A DNA stretch of 23,091 nt from positions 1-23,091 of the forward strand of contig CAJUDN010000050.1 in assembly GCA_910585355.1 (NCBI GenBank). Reading direction: 5' to 3'. This document shows positions 1-6,763 of this stretch, one piece after another (position 1 is the stretch's first letter; each line of letters begins with the position of its first letter). The stretch comes from an uncultured Lachnospiraceae bacterium (GTDB lineage Bacteria > Bacillota_A > Clostridia > Lachnospirales > Lachnospiraceae). The position numbers and the translations under genes are program-made. A model generated the notes under the pieces. That model made no database searches, was not told the origin of the DNA, and saw only the letters and a program-made list of their open reading frames with translations.

Positions 1-68
1 ATCATAATGGGGCCAAAGCATATGCCCCATTGCCGCAGGCAATCTTAAATGGGCACATGCAGTTACGT
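1..68. repeat. Intergenic repeat, truncated by the window edge
   Basis: Bases 1-58 closely match 1177-1234: both carry TATGCCCC, TGCCGCAGGCAAT and TTAAATGG in the same order and spacing. The copy ends at 62-71 in GTTACGTTCA, a variant of the GTWAC-N-GTTCA core that bounds the other intergenic inverted repeats here. That end overlaps the thioesterase stop codon at 69-71. The other end lies outside the window. Confidence 0.6.
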
Positions 69-803
69 TCACAGGGAGCCTGCAAACGGTAACGTTTTTC
101 TGGTCAGTTCCACATTGGCAAAAATACTGTCATCTTCACCGCAAAGAGAGACCACATAACCGGCTCCCGTCTCCGCCGCCTTCACCACCATCTCATCTCC
201 GAGAACCGCGGCCTTTTTATACTCTGCCCGAATCTCTCCAATTTCCAGACCTTCCGGAACGATTTCCCTGGCAATATCCACATACTGGGCATTATTTACA
301 TGGTGGTTGGTATCAATCTGATGCTTTAAAACAGACCGCCTTCCCATTTCCCTCATCTCCCCCGGAAGCTGAATCTTCCGCGGAGCATATTCCATTGAAA
401 GCTTCGGCTCTTCCGCACCATAAGCATCCACATCTTTCCTTGTTACCCGGATAGGTTTTCCCTTCTCCACATCCAAAAGAAACCAGCAGGAATTCGCTTT
501 CACCAGATATTTCCGGTCTGCATCCAGAATCACAAAGTTCCTGAGCCCGTAAATTCCTCTGATCTCATAAGGCCAGGTGGCAATGAAAATCATATCGCCA
601 AGTTTCGGCCGTTTTAAAATCTGAATCTGCCAGGAAGATAAAAGCCAGGCTTTCTTCTCCCGTTCCAGATAGGAAAGTCCCACCCCGCAGTCCTCCGATT
701 GAAATGTGGAACAATCCTGAAAGTAATTCATAATCCCTGTAAGGGATAATTTTGCATCCATGTCTGTCTCACTGTAACGGACACGGCTCTGAAACTCATA
801 CAT
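69..803 (-). CDS. Acyl-ACP thioesterase (FatA/FatB-like, double hotdog)
   Basis: Predicted to hydrolyse fatty acyl-ACP to free fatty acid and ACP in the cytoplasm. The N-terminus MYEFQSRVRYSETD and the NYFQDCSTFQSEDCGVG stretch are typical of bacterial acyl-ACP thioesterases. The second hotdog half carries the D-x-N-x-H-V-N-N-x-x-Y active-site motif (DTNHHVNNAQYVD). The length of about 245 residues is normal for the family. I chose the ATG at 803 because family members usually start M-Y-x-F. An in-frame TTG at 830 would add nine residues, and neither start has a well-spaced Shine-Dalgarno. A good promoter lies just upstream at 857-885, so the gene is probably transcribed alone, separated from the upstream tRNA-Gln by a terminator. 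The family call is firm. Chain-length preference cannot be read from sequence. Confidence 0.9.
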   Translation of the reverse strand: MYEFQSRVRYSETDMDAKLSLTGIMNYFQDCSTFQSEDCGVGLSYLEREKKAWLLSSWQIQILKRPKLGDMIFIATWPYEIRGIYGLRNFVILDADRKYLVKANSCWFLLDVEKGKPIRVTRKDVDAYGAEEPKLSMEYAPRKIQLPGEMREMGRRSVLKHQIDTNHHVNNAQYVDIAREIVPEGLEIGEIRAEYKKAAVLGDEMVVKAAETGAGYVVSLCGEDDSIFANVELTRKTLPFAGSL

Positions 804-856
804 ACCTTTTTCGTCTCTTTTCTGTTCCAATGGCCTTTCATTCTTTCTCTACCCAT

Positions 857-885
857 ATTTTACATGTCCCGGCCCGTTCCGTCAA
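857..885 (-). promoter_or_regulatory. Sigma-A-type promoter of the acyl-ACP thioesterase
   Basis: On the minus strand: TTGACG (885-880), a 17-bp spacer, then TAAAAT (862-857). Each box matches five of six consensus bases. It lies between the tRNA-Gln terminator and the thioesterase start. Confidence 0.75.
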
Positions 886-899
886 TCCCGGAATCATGC

Positions 900-946
900 A
901 AAAAAAGACCCAAAACATTGTATTTACAGTGCTTTGGGTCTTTTTA
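900..946 (-). terminator. Rho-independent terminator after tRNA-Gln (copy 1)
   Basis: GACCCAAA pairs with TTTGGGTC (907-940), with further pairing inside the stem. A run of T follows on the minus strand. T runs flank both sides, so it may work in both directions. Confidence 0.85.
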
Positions 947-949
947 TAC

Positions 950-1021
950 TGGGCTACAAGGATTCGAACCTTGAAAATGACGGAGTCAGAGTCCGTTGCC
1001 TTACCATTTGGCGATAGCCCA
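950..1021 (-). tRNA. tRNA-Gln (anticodon CTG), copy 1
   Basis: The 72-nt cloverleaf has acceptor TGGGCTA/TAGCCCA, anticodon stem ACGGA/TCCGT with loop CTCTGAC (anticodon CTG, reads CAG), and a T-loop GGTTCGAATCC. CCA is partly encoded as the final CCA of the acceptor strand. The 72 bases are identical to the copy at 3069-3140. It has its own promoter and terminator. Confidence 0.97.
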
Positions 1022-1058
1022 ATCTATAATTCACAGTCACTCCCTGACTGCGAATTAT

Positions 1059-1087
1059 ATTATACTCATATTTTACGATTTCGTCAA
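1059..1087 (-). promoter_or_regulatory. Promoter of tRNA-Gln copy 1
   Basis: Minus strand: TTGACG (1087-1082), 17-bp spacer, TATAAT (1064-1059). A small hairpin, CAGTCA/TGACTG at 1033-1050, lies in the short leader before the tRNA. Confidence 0.85.
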
Positions 1088-1110
1088 GTACTTTTTTATT
1101 TTTATTTCTT

Positions 1111-1281
1111 GTAACAGTTCAGCCTATTACCGTTCACTCCCCGGTCAATCACTCCTCTGATTGACCGGGGGCCAGTATCACAATGAGGCCAAAACATATG
1201 CCCCCTTGCCGCAGGCAATTTTAAATGGACATATTTTCAGCGCGTTTCCTACCCGGAGTCTTCGCAAGGCTGAACTGTTAC
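1111..1281. repeat. Composite inverted-repeat element, 171 bp
   Basis: A perfect 15-bp terminal inverted repeat bounds the element: GTAACAGTTCAGCCT at 1111-1125 and its reverse complement at 1267-1281. Inside are a perfect 13-bp hairpin (CCCCGGTCAATCA at 1139-1151 with 1158-1170, loop of 6), a second core copy (TTACCGTTCAC at 1127-1137) and the block shared with 1-58. The right end, GGAGTCTTCGCAAGGC, is also found reversed at 20281-20310. The element lies 6 bp from the stop codon of the M20 amidohydrolase and is not coding. Confidence 0.8.
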
Positions 1282-1287
1282 CCAGTA

Positions 1288-2673
1288 TTATTTTTGGGGC
1301 TGAGGAACCGGAACTTCTTTCGGAATCGGGCATTTATAAGCCTTTCCATTCATCTGCTTTTTGAATTCCTCTTTTGCCTCTTCCACAAGCTTTGGATCAT
1401 CTACCAGCTTCATGGCTGCGGCCGCCATGACTTTGGAGCCATAAAGCATGCCCTTCATGCCGATGCTCATTCCTGCACAGGCTGTGATCTGCCAGCTGTG
1501 TCCGGGGGCAGCCAGATTGCAGGTGGCCGTCATAACCTGTACGCAGGGAACAATGTGCTGTACGTCGCCCACATCCGTGGAGCCATAGCCGTCCTCGTGG
1601 AGTACCGGAGAAACAAAGGTGCATAAGGGGCCATTCTCCAGAACGCCTGAGGCCTTCACAGCTTCATACTGCTGGCTCTTTGCGTTTAAGGTCTCGGCAA
1701 ACGCTTTTTCCTCCTCCGTCCATTCAGGGTTTGCAATCTGTTCCATCACGTCATGAGTCAGAGTGGTCAGCATCGCCGGATTCAGAGTATTATAGCAGCC
1801 GCCCATAAATTCGATTTCCAGTTTGGTCTCAGTCATATGGGCCGCGCCCTCAGCGACCAGCACAAGACGTCTGTAGGTATCTTCCACCGCCTCACGGCTC
1901 ATAGCCCGCACGTAATACCAGACACTGGCATTATCCGGAACAATATTGGGAGCCGTCCCGCCTTCCTTTATTACATAATGGATCCGCACATCGCTGGTTA
2001 CATGCTCCCGCAGATAATTGGCCCCCACGTTCATCAACTCAACAGCATCCAGAGCGGAACGTCCGTTGTGGGGATCTCCTCCGGCATGGGCTGTAATTCC
2101 ATGAAAATGGAACACGGCGCTGTTTAATCCGGTCATAGTGCCAAGAGTCACATGATTTGTGGTGGCGCCATGCCAGGAAAAGGCGGCATCCAGATCCGTG
2201 AACGCCCCTTCCCGGGCCATAAACGCTTTTCCGGTCAGAACTTCCTCGGCCGGACAGCCATAGAACACAACCGTTCCTTCTTTTCCTGTGGCTTCCAGTT
2301 CAGCCTTCATCCCAAGGGCAGCTCCCAGGCAGGCAACTCCCAGGAGATTATGGCCGCAGCCCTGACCGGGCGCACCGGGCGTAACAGGCTCTTTTTCCGT
2401 GCCCACTTTCTGGCTCAGTCCCGGCAGGGCATCGTACTCTCCAAGAAAACCAATTACCGGATGGCCTTTTCCCCATGTGGCGCGGATGGCAGTGGGCATA
2501 CCCACATAACCAATTTCCACTTCAAAACCGGCATCTTTAAGTACCTCGGCCGTCCATTGACAGGCCTTTACCTCATTAAAAGCCGTTTCCGGGTTATCCC
2601 AGATCTTCTTAGCCAGTCCGGTAAGCACTTCGGCGTTCTGGTCAACGGTTTTTACAGCAATAGTATCAAGCAT
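1288..2673 (-). CDS. M20 family metallo-amidohydrolase
   Basis: The 461-residue protein belongs to the zinc- or manganese-dependent M20 amidohydrolases (AbgB/HipO/IAL type), which hydrolyse N-acyl or aminobenzoyl amino acids in the cytoplasm. Visible landmarks are GFLGEYDALPG (75-85), the metal-binding GCGHN (105-109), the catalytic PAEE (141-144), SWH (166-168), the lid-domain HGITAHAGG (191-199), STDVGDV and a C-terminal GHSWQ. The start has AGGAGAGG seven bases upstream, and a strong promoter lies at 2776-2804. It diverges clearly from the two tandem paralogues at 17205-20243: it has GCGHN where they have GCGHH, and a different insert before that motif. The gene sits between two identical tRNA-Gln genes. 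The natural substrate is unknown. Confidence 0.9.
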   Translation of the reverse strand: MLDTIAVKTVDQNAEVLTGLAKKIWDNPETAFNEVKACQWTAEVLKDAGFEVEIGYVGMPTAIRATWGKGHPVIGFLGEYDALPGLSQKVGTEKEPVTPGAPGQGCGHNLLGVACLGAALGMKAELEATGKEGTVVFYGCPAEEVLTGKAFMAREGAFTDLDAAFSWHGATTNHVTLGTMTGLNSAVFHFHGITAHAGGDPHNGRSALDAVELMNVGANYLREHVTSDVRIHYVIKEGGTAPNIVPDNASVWYYVRAMSREAVEDTYRRLVLVAEGAAHMTETKLEIEFMGGCYNTLNPAMLTTLTHDVMEQIANPEWTEEEKAFAETLNAKSQQYEAVKASGVLENGPLCTFVSPVLHEDGYGSTDVGDVQHIVPCVQVMTATCNLAAPGHSWQITACAGMSIGMKGMLYGSKVMAAAAMKLVDDPKLVEEAKEEFKKQMNGKAYKCPIPKEVPVPQPQK

Positions 2674-2775
2674 AACTTTACCTCTCCTTTACTCAAATCA
2701 CTGGAAGCGCAGAATTCTGTGCAAACTCAACAAATAGTTTTTCTTTGTGTCCAATAATTTGTTAATTTTAAATTA

Positions 2776-2804
2776 ATTTTATTCCCGGTCAGCAAGGTTG
2801 TCAA
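2776..2804 (-). promoter_or_regulatory. Promoter of the M20 amidohydrolase at 1288-2673
   Basis: Minus strand: perfect TTGACA (2804-2799), 17-bp spacer, TAAAAT (2781-2776). The leader is about 95 nt, AT-rich, with no recognisable riboswitch. Confidence 0.8.
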
Positions 2805-2857
2805 CACTTTTACCTGCAATTATTATTTTTTCTGCAACAACTCAGCTTTGCAAAGAT

Positions 2858-3024
2858 TTAGAGCGCGTTTGAAAATTGCTTTCTGGTAGCTGTGCGTTCC
2901 GCTTCGTGGGAGATTTGGTCCAAACGAACGCGGCGTAGTGGGGCTGCGTTAAGTGAATTTGGGCCAAATATACCGCAAAGTGGGACGTGCAGATGACGGA
3001 AATGAATTTTAAGACACGCTTTAG
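2858..3024. repeat. Palindromic intergenic repeat of about 165 bp
   Basis: The whole segment folds back on itself. The ends AGAGCGCGTTTGAAAATT and AATTTTAAGACACGCTTT pair with four mismatches. Inner arms around 2890-2920 and 2966-2993 pair over about 27 bp with several mismatches. The centre AACGCGGC/GCTGCGTT (2928-2953) pairs with one mismatch. A 67-codon minus-strand frame here is only a shadow. I recall similar segments dispersed in Lachnospiraceae genomes, but that is from memory. It lies between the tRNA-Gln terminator and the amidohydrolase promoter. Confidence 0.7.
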
Positions 3025-3030
3025 AGAAAA

Positions 3031-3066
3031 AAAATGGAACTCCCGATTTAGGGAATTCCATTTTTT
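3031..3066 (-). terminator. Rho-independent terminator after tRNA-Gln (copy 2)
   Basis: AAAATGGAACTCCC (3031-3044) pairs with GGGAATTCCATTTT (3051-3064) with one mismatch. The complement of the A run gives the terminal T run on the minus strand. Confidence 0.85.
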
Positions 3067-3068
3067 AC

Positions 3069-3140
3069 TGGGCTACAAGGATTCGAACCTTGAAAATGAC
3101 GGAGTCAGAGTCCGTTGCCTTACCATTTGGCGATAGCCCA
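3069..3140 (-). tRNA. tRNA-Gln (anticodon CTG), copy 2
   Basis: The 72-nt sequence is identical to the copy at 950-1021, including anticodon loop CTCTGAC. The flanking DNA differs, and this copy has an independent promoter and terminator. The copies are 2.1 kb apart in direct orientation. Confidence 0.97.
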
Positions 3141-3156
3141 TCGAACTAACAGATGT

Positions 3157-3185
3157 ATTATATCCCGACAGGCCGGATTCGTCAA
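3157..3185 (-). promoter_or_regulatory. Promoter of tRNA-Gln copy 2
   Basis: Minus strand: TTGACG (3185-3180), 17-bp spacer, TATAAT (3162-3157). The boxes are the same as for copy 1 but the spacer sequence is different. Confidence 0.85.
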
Positions 3186-3222
3186 TAGTTTTTTGTTTTT
3201 TTAAGACCTTTCTTTTTTAACT

Positions 3223-3310
3223 GTTACGGTTCACGGGAGGGGACATTTTCCTGCCTGTATTCAACGGGCAAAAAGCATCGGGCGTTTTTCCACGCCCCGT
3301 GAACCGTAAC
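3223..3310. repeat. Inverted-repeat element, 88 bp
   Basis: A perfect 15-bp inverted repeat bounds it: GTTACGGTTCACGGG at 3223-3237 and its reverse complement at 3296-3310. An inner GC-rich hairpin, GGGCG/CGCCC, lies at 3280-3297. It begins one base after the stop codon of the RsgI-like gene, so it would form the 3' end structure of that transcript. There is no clean T run, so it is not a standard terminator. Confidence 0.8.
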
Positions 3311-3311
3311 T

Positions 3312-4667
3312 TTAATTACCTGCCGGAGACAGGGGAACCACCTGCTGAATCACTGCGTCCGCAGACGTGGGCTCCGTCTCAAAGCCTGGCCCCATTGAGC
3401 CCGACGGATAATAGGCGGACGGCTTGCTGGTTTCTGGAGCAGCGGTCTCCGGGGTTATAGTCTCCGGGGTTATGGTCTCTGAGGCTGTAGTCTCAGGAGC
3501 GGCGCTTTCCGGAACAATGGCCGCCGAAGGTGTTGTTTCCGGAACCGGGGGGTCCAAAGGCGATGAAACCGTTGTCTCCGGAGTGGCTGTTTCAGATTCT
3601 GATGTCTCCGGGACAACAGTCTCCACAGTCTCTGGGGCCGGCTCCACCGGCGTTTCCGCAGAAGACTCGTGTGCTTCTGTCTGAGGCCCGGTCCAGATCC
3701 TGGCCGGGGTTTCTCCGGTCTCCTCTTCCGTTCTGTTCCCCATAGCTTCTGCTCCCTCCGGTTTTGTTTCTTCCGTTATCTCCGCCTGTCTGCTCTCTTC
3801 CTCATCACCGGGCTCCGTCCCCATGTCTGATCCCGACAGGCTCTCCTTCTCTTCTGGCTCTGCCTCTGGCAAATCGGTTGATGCCTCCTCTTCCATCCCT
3901 TCGGTCATTCTCACCGTTTCTGATGCCTTTTTCTGATAGATCTTTCCGGCTGCCACCATGGAAAATGAAGTATTATACTTCTGTTCCAATATTTCAGCCG
4001 ACAATTCTCCCATCGAAAGGCGGCAAAGCCGCTTCTCATCGGCTGTTTTCAGTCTGAGGTTTTCATTCACAAGATCCGCCGCCAGCGCCGCCTTGGAAAG
4101 AGTGCAGCCGTTTTCCATTGCAAGAGACCGGATTCGGTCATCCTCAGTCAAAATTCCCACATACACGGTTCCCTTAGCCTGCTTTTTCTTCAATAACGCA
4201 TCCGCATAAACGCAAATATCCTCAATCATACGTTCCGCATTGAGCCGTACCCCTTCTCCACAGGCTTCTATGGTAAATACAACGCCTTCCTTTTCCTCCA
4301 ACCACCCATTTTCCAGACAGAGAGTCAGGATTTCCCGACAGCACGCCTCTAAGTCCGTCTTCAAAAGTCTCCTGTCGCCCTTCTGCACGTTAAGAACCGT
4401 TCCTTTGCGGTTCAAAGTAAACTTCATGACGATTTCCGAATCCACTTCCAAAATGGCCGCTTCTTTTCTGTTTTGGCCGGAGAAAACCGCCGCCAGAATA
4501 CAAACCACCGCCAGACAGATAAAAATAGCCAGTCCAGCCCACAAAAGCCATGATTTAAGGGCATCCGGCGATGGTTTCCCTTCTCTGTCATGCCCGGCCT
4601 CCCTGTGTTTCGCCGTTTTTTTCTCCTGTTTTGGCTCATCTTCAAGCTGTGTATTTTGTCCGCTCAT
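3312..4667 (-). CDS. RsgI-like membrane protein with Pro/Glu/Thr-rich extracellular tail
   Basis: The 451-residue protein has a charged cytoplasmic tail (1-38), one membrane segment (about 39-62) and an external domain (about 70-225). The external start, ILEVDSEIVMKFTLNRKGTV, and the later ENGCTLSKAALAADLV and LSMGELSAEIL resemble the extracellular part of RsgI-type anti-sigma factors. The rest (about 250-430) is low-complexity acidic sequence rich in PET and TPET repeats, probably spanning the wall. The usual N-terminal anti-sigma domain is absent; the cytoplasmic tail is only about 38 mostly charged residues. It starts one base after the truA stop (TGATATG) with GGAAAGGG upstream, so it is likely translationally coupled to truA. 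The RsgI link is a pattern match by eye. The function, perhaps wall sensing, is unproven. Confidence 0.65.
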   Translation of the reverse strand: MSGQNTQLEDEPKQEKKTAKHREAGHDREGKPSPDALKSWLLWAGLAIFICLAVVCILAAVFSGQNRKEAAILEVDSEIVMKFTLNRKGTVLNVQKGDRRLLKTDLEACCREILTLCLENGWLEEKEGVVFTIEACGEGVRLNAERMIEDICVYADALLKKKQAKGTVYVGILTEDDRIRSLAMENGCTLSKAALAADLVNENLRLKTADEKRLCRLSMGELSAEILEQKYNTSFSMVAAGKIYQKKASETVRMTEGMEEEASTDLPEAEPEEKESLSGSDMGTEPGDEEESRQAEITEETKPEGAEAMGNRTEEETGETPARIWTGPQTEAHESSAETPVEPAPETVETVVPETSESETATPETTVSSPLDPPVPETTPSAAIVPESAAPETTASETITPETITPETAAPETSKPSAYYPSGSMGPGFETEPTSADAVIQQVVPLSPAGN

Positions 4668-4668
4668 A

Positions 4669-5448
4669 TCATTCCCTTTCCGTCCTCAGGATTTTGCCCC
4701 AGTCATACTCCACATTCATGAGGAACAGTCCCTCTGGCGGCACTGTTATTCCGGCCGCCTTACGGTCCTTTTCGTTTAAAATTTTTTCCATGTCTTCCGG
4801 TCTCCGTTTTCCAAGTCCCACTTCCAAAAGCGTTCCGGTCAGGATTCGCACCATGTGATACAAAAAGCCGTTTCCCGTATAGGTGATAACCACCTTGGTC
4901 CCGTCTCTTCTCATTTCAATAGAATCCAGCCGCCGGACTGTGCTCTTTTTCATCTTTCTGTTCGCGCAGAAGCTCTTAAAATCATGCTGACCCACCAGAT
5001 ATCCGGCCGCCTGCTCCATCGCCTCAAGATTCAGATCCTGCCCCAGCCCATACACGTATTTTCGCTCAAACACCTGCTTCTTATCCGAAGTCTCCACATA
5101 GTAGGCATACGTCTTTCTATCGGCCGAAAGTCTGCTGTGGAACCTTTTGGGCACCTCCCTCTCTTCCACCACGCGAATATCCTCCGGGAGATACCGGTTT
5201 AAATATTCCATGGCCATTCCGGATAATGGGCAAAGTTCCTGATCCACATGGAAATTGGCTGTCTGCCTTCTTGCGTGAACCCCTGCGTCTGTACGTCCGG
5301 ACCCATGAACCTCAATGGGGCTTTTACTCCATTTTAAAAGGACAGCCTCAATCTTCGCCTGAATGGTGTTTTCCGTATTTCCCTGCTTCTGCCAGCCGTC
5401 GTACCTGGTGCCATCATATTCCAGCACCAACATGATGTTCTTTTCCAC
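4669..5448 (-). CDS. truA: tRNA pseudouridine(38-40) synthase TruA
   Basis: Isomerises uridine to pseudouridine at positions 38-40 in the anticodon arm of many tRNAs. Key marks are LVLEYDGTRYDGWQKQG at the N-terminus, the catalytic aspartate in GSGRTDAGVHA (about residue 54), TYAYYV, DFKSFCANRK, and the C-terminal NGFLYHMVRILTGTLLEVG. I chose the GTG at 5448 because GGGAGGAAAG lies seven bases upstream and homologues begin at this point. An in-frame ATG at 5577 would add 43 non-conserved residues. The resulting 259 residues fit the family. It is 136 bp downstream of mscL and one base from the RsgI-like gene. Confidence 0.96.
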   Translation of the reverse strand: MEKNIMLVLEYDGTRYDGWQKQGNTENTIQAKIEAVLLKWSKSPIEVHGSGRTDAGVHARRQTANFHVDQELCPLSGMAMEYLNRYLPEDIRVVEEREVPKRFHSRLSADRKTYAYYVETSDKKQVFERKYVYGLGQDLNLEAMEQAAGYLVGQHDFKSFCANRKMKKSTVRRLDSIEMRRDGTKVVITYTGNGFLYHMVRILTGTLLEVGLGKRRPEDMEKILNEKDRKAAGITVPPEGLFLMNVEYDWGKILRTERE

Positions 5449-5584
5449 AGTCTTTCCTCCCAGTTTCATGGAACACAGTCCCCATGATAAAATCCCGGCC
5501 CGCAAACCTCTTCTCCGAAACAAAAGTCCCCGATAAAGCGTCCCTTTGCGCCTTTCTCGAGGACCTTCATGTTCCATAAATCCC

Positions 5585-6052
5585 CTACTCTGTCAACTCG
5601 GACGTACAATGGGGGCACCTTGTGGCATGAATATCAATTCTGGACTTACAGTATGGACAAACCTTCTCCGTCGGTTCAGCGGGGGCCGCGGGGGCCTCCT
5701 TTTTGGGCGACAGGGCTGTTTTCAGTCTGCCGATCTGCTTCACCATCATAAAAATAACAAATGCCATAATTACAAAGTTGATTATCTCTGTAATAAATAG
5801 TCCATAATTGATCGTCGCCGCATTGGCGGCCTGCGCGTCCGCCAGCGTTGCATAATGCTCCCCGTTTAAAGAAAGAAACAAATTGCTGAAGTCCATTTTA
5901 CCAACAAAAAGGCTGATGACGGGCATCACCAGATCACCGACCAAAGAGTTTACCAGATCCTTGAAAGCCGCGCCGATAATCATACCGACCGCCATATCAA
6001 TCATATTTCCCTGAATGGCAAATGCCTGAAACTCTTTCAGTATCTTTTTCAT
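5585..6052 (-). CDS. mscL: Large-conductance mechanosensitive channel MscL with C-terminal zinc ribbon
   Basis: MscL forms a homopentamer in the membrane that opens under tension and releases osmolytes on hypo-osmotic shock. The first part, FAIQGNMIDMAVGMIIGAAF, is the conserved N-terminal helix and pore-lining TM1. TM2 lies around residues 83-106 (INYGLFITEIINFVIMAFVI). At 155 residues it is slightly longer than classical MscL. The extra part is a C-terminal CPYC-x13-CPHC zinc-ribbon motif after an Ala/Pro-rich linker. AGGAGG lies five bases before the ATG. It is the first gene of the mscL, truA, RsgI-like cluster, divergent from the YtaF-like gene. Confidence 0.95.
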   Translation of the reverse strand: MKKILKEFQAFAIQGNMIDMAVGMIIGAAFKDLVNSLVGDLVMPVISLFVGKMDFSNLFLSLNGEHYATLADAQAANAATINYGLFITEIINFVIMAFVIFMMVKQIGRLKTALSPKKEAPAAPAEPTEKVCPYCKSRIDIHATRCPHCTSELTE

Positions 6053-6082
6053 ATGTTCCTCCTGTGTATCTCGCGCGATATG

Positions 6083-6113
6083 GTAACGGTCCAGATAACC
6101 CCTGAACTGTTAC
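6083..6113. repeat. 31-bp palindromic element
   Basis: Arms GTAACGGTCCAG (6083-6094) and CTGAACTGTTAC (6102-6113) form an inverted repeat with two mismatches and a 7-base loop. It matches 25 of 31 bases with the element at 20884-20914. It lies in the divergent mscL / YtaF-like intergenic space, in the probable mscL leader. Confidence 0.75.
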
Positions 6114-6148
6114 TATTCTACCAACTTTTTCCCGCCTTGGGAATACCT

Positions 6149-6177
6149 GTCACAAATTTTTTTCCAAAAAATATGAT
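6149..6177 (+). promoter_or_regulatory. Possible promoter of the YtaF-like gene
   Basis: GTCACA (6149-6154), 17-bp AT-rich spacer, TATGAT (6172-6177), 34 bp before the start codon. The -35 matches only four of six bases. Confidence 0.4.
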
Positions 6178-6211
6178 ATTATAACTGTTTAACATGGATA
6201 CATGGTGAAAA

Positions 6212-6763
6212 ATGAGTAATTTTTCGTCTCTTCTGTTTCTGTCCATCGCCCTATGTGCAGATGCCTTCACTGCCGGCTTTGTCTACGGAGCCGGAAATGT
6301 GAAAATTCCTCTGTCCTCAGCCTTCATTATGACAGTCCTTTCCTCCGGAATTTTATCTGTTTCCCTGGTTTTCGGTTCCCTTCTTAAGCCTTTTCTCCCC
6401 ATGGAGATACCTTCCTTTTTAAGCGCCTGCCTGTTAATTCTTCTGGGTCTCTCCAAACTCGCGGCAAGGCCCACGAAGGATACCGCCAGGCATGCCAACC
6501 AAAAGGAGCCCGAGGTTCTGTCCTGTTCTGAGTCTTTTTTCCTGGGAATCGCTCTATCTCTGGACAATGCGGCTGCCGGACTGGGCGCCGGGCTTTCCGG
6601 GAGCTCCTTCCCTATACTTATCACCCTGTCCCTGGTTCTGGGGCTGCTTTCTGTTCTGGGGGGCTGTTTTCTGGGTAAAAAAGCTGGTTCCTGGTCCAAC
6701 GTGGACTTTTCAAAATACAGTGGAATCATCCTAATAATCCTTGGACTTATGAAGCTTGCCTAA
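6212..6763 (+). CDS. ytaF: YtaF-like sporulation membrane protein (MntP/LysE-like fold)
   Basis: The 183-residue protein has about six hydrophobic segments. Two related half-repeats each start with a charged motif inside a membrane helix: SIALCADAFTAGFVYG near the N-terminus and GIALSLDNAAAGLGAGL near residue 112. This D-centred duplication is characteristic of the MntP/YtaF membrane family. The length and the GAGNVKIPL segment favour YtaF over the manganese exporter MntP. The transported substrate and exact sporulation role are not established. It is one of the few plus-strand genes, has a weak ribosome-binding site, and its last 33 bp overlap tail-to-tail with the P-type ATPase gene. Confidence 0.8.
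   Translation: MSNFSSLLFLSIALCADAFTAGFVYGAGNVKIPLSSAFIMTVLSSGILSVSLVFGSLLKPFLPMEIPSFLSACLLILLGLSKLAARPTKDTARHANQKEPEVLSCSESFFLGIALSLDNAAAGLGAGLSGSSFPILITLSLVLGLLSVLGGCFLGKKAGSWSNVDFSKYSGIILIILGLMKLA

Noticed and set aside
1161..1364. Short plus-strand frames covering 1161-1626
   Set aside because: They span the composite repeat and the antisense strand of the M20 gene, and no start signal is present.
2858..3061. A 67-codon minus-strand frame
   Set aside because: It coincides with the palindromic repeat and the tRNA terminator and has no ribosome-binding site. Similar frames arise wherever the repeat occurs.
5449..5577. A 43-residue N-terminal extension of TruA
   Set aside because: The GTG at 5448 has an excellent Shine-Dalgarno and matches where homologues begin. 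The extension is Arg-rich and not family-like.
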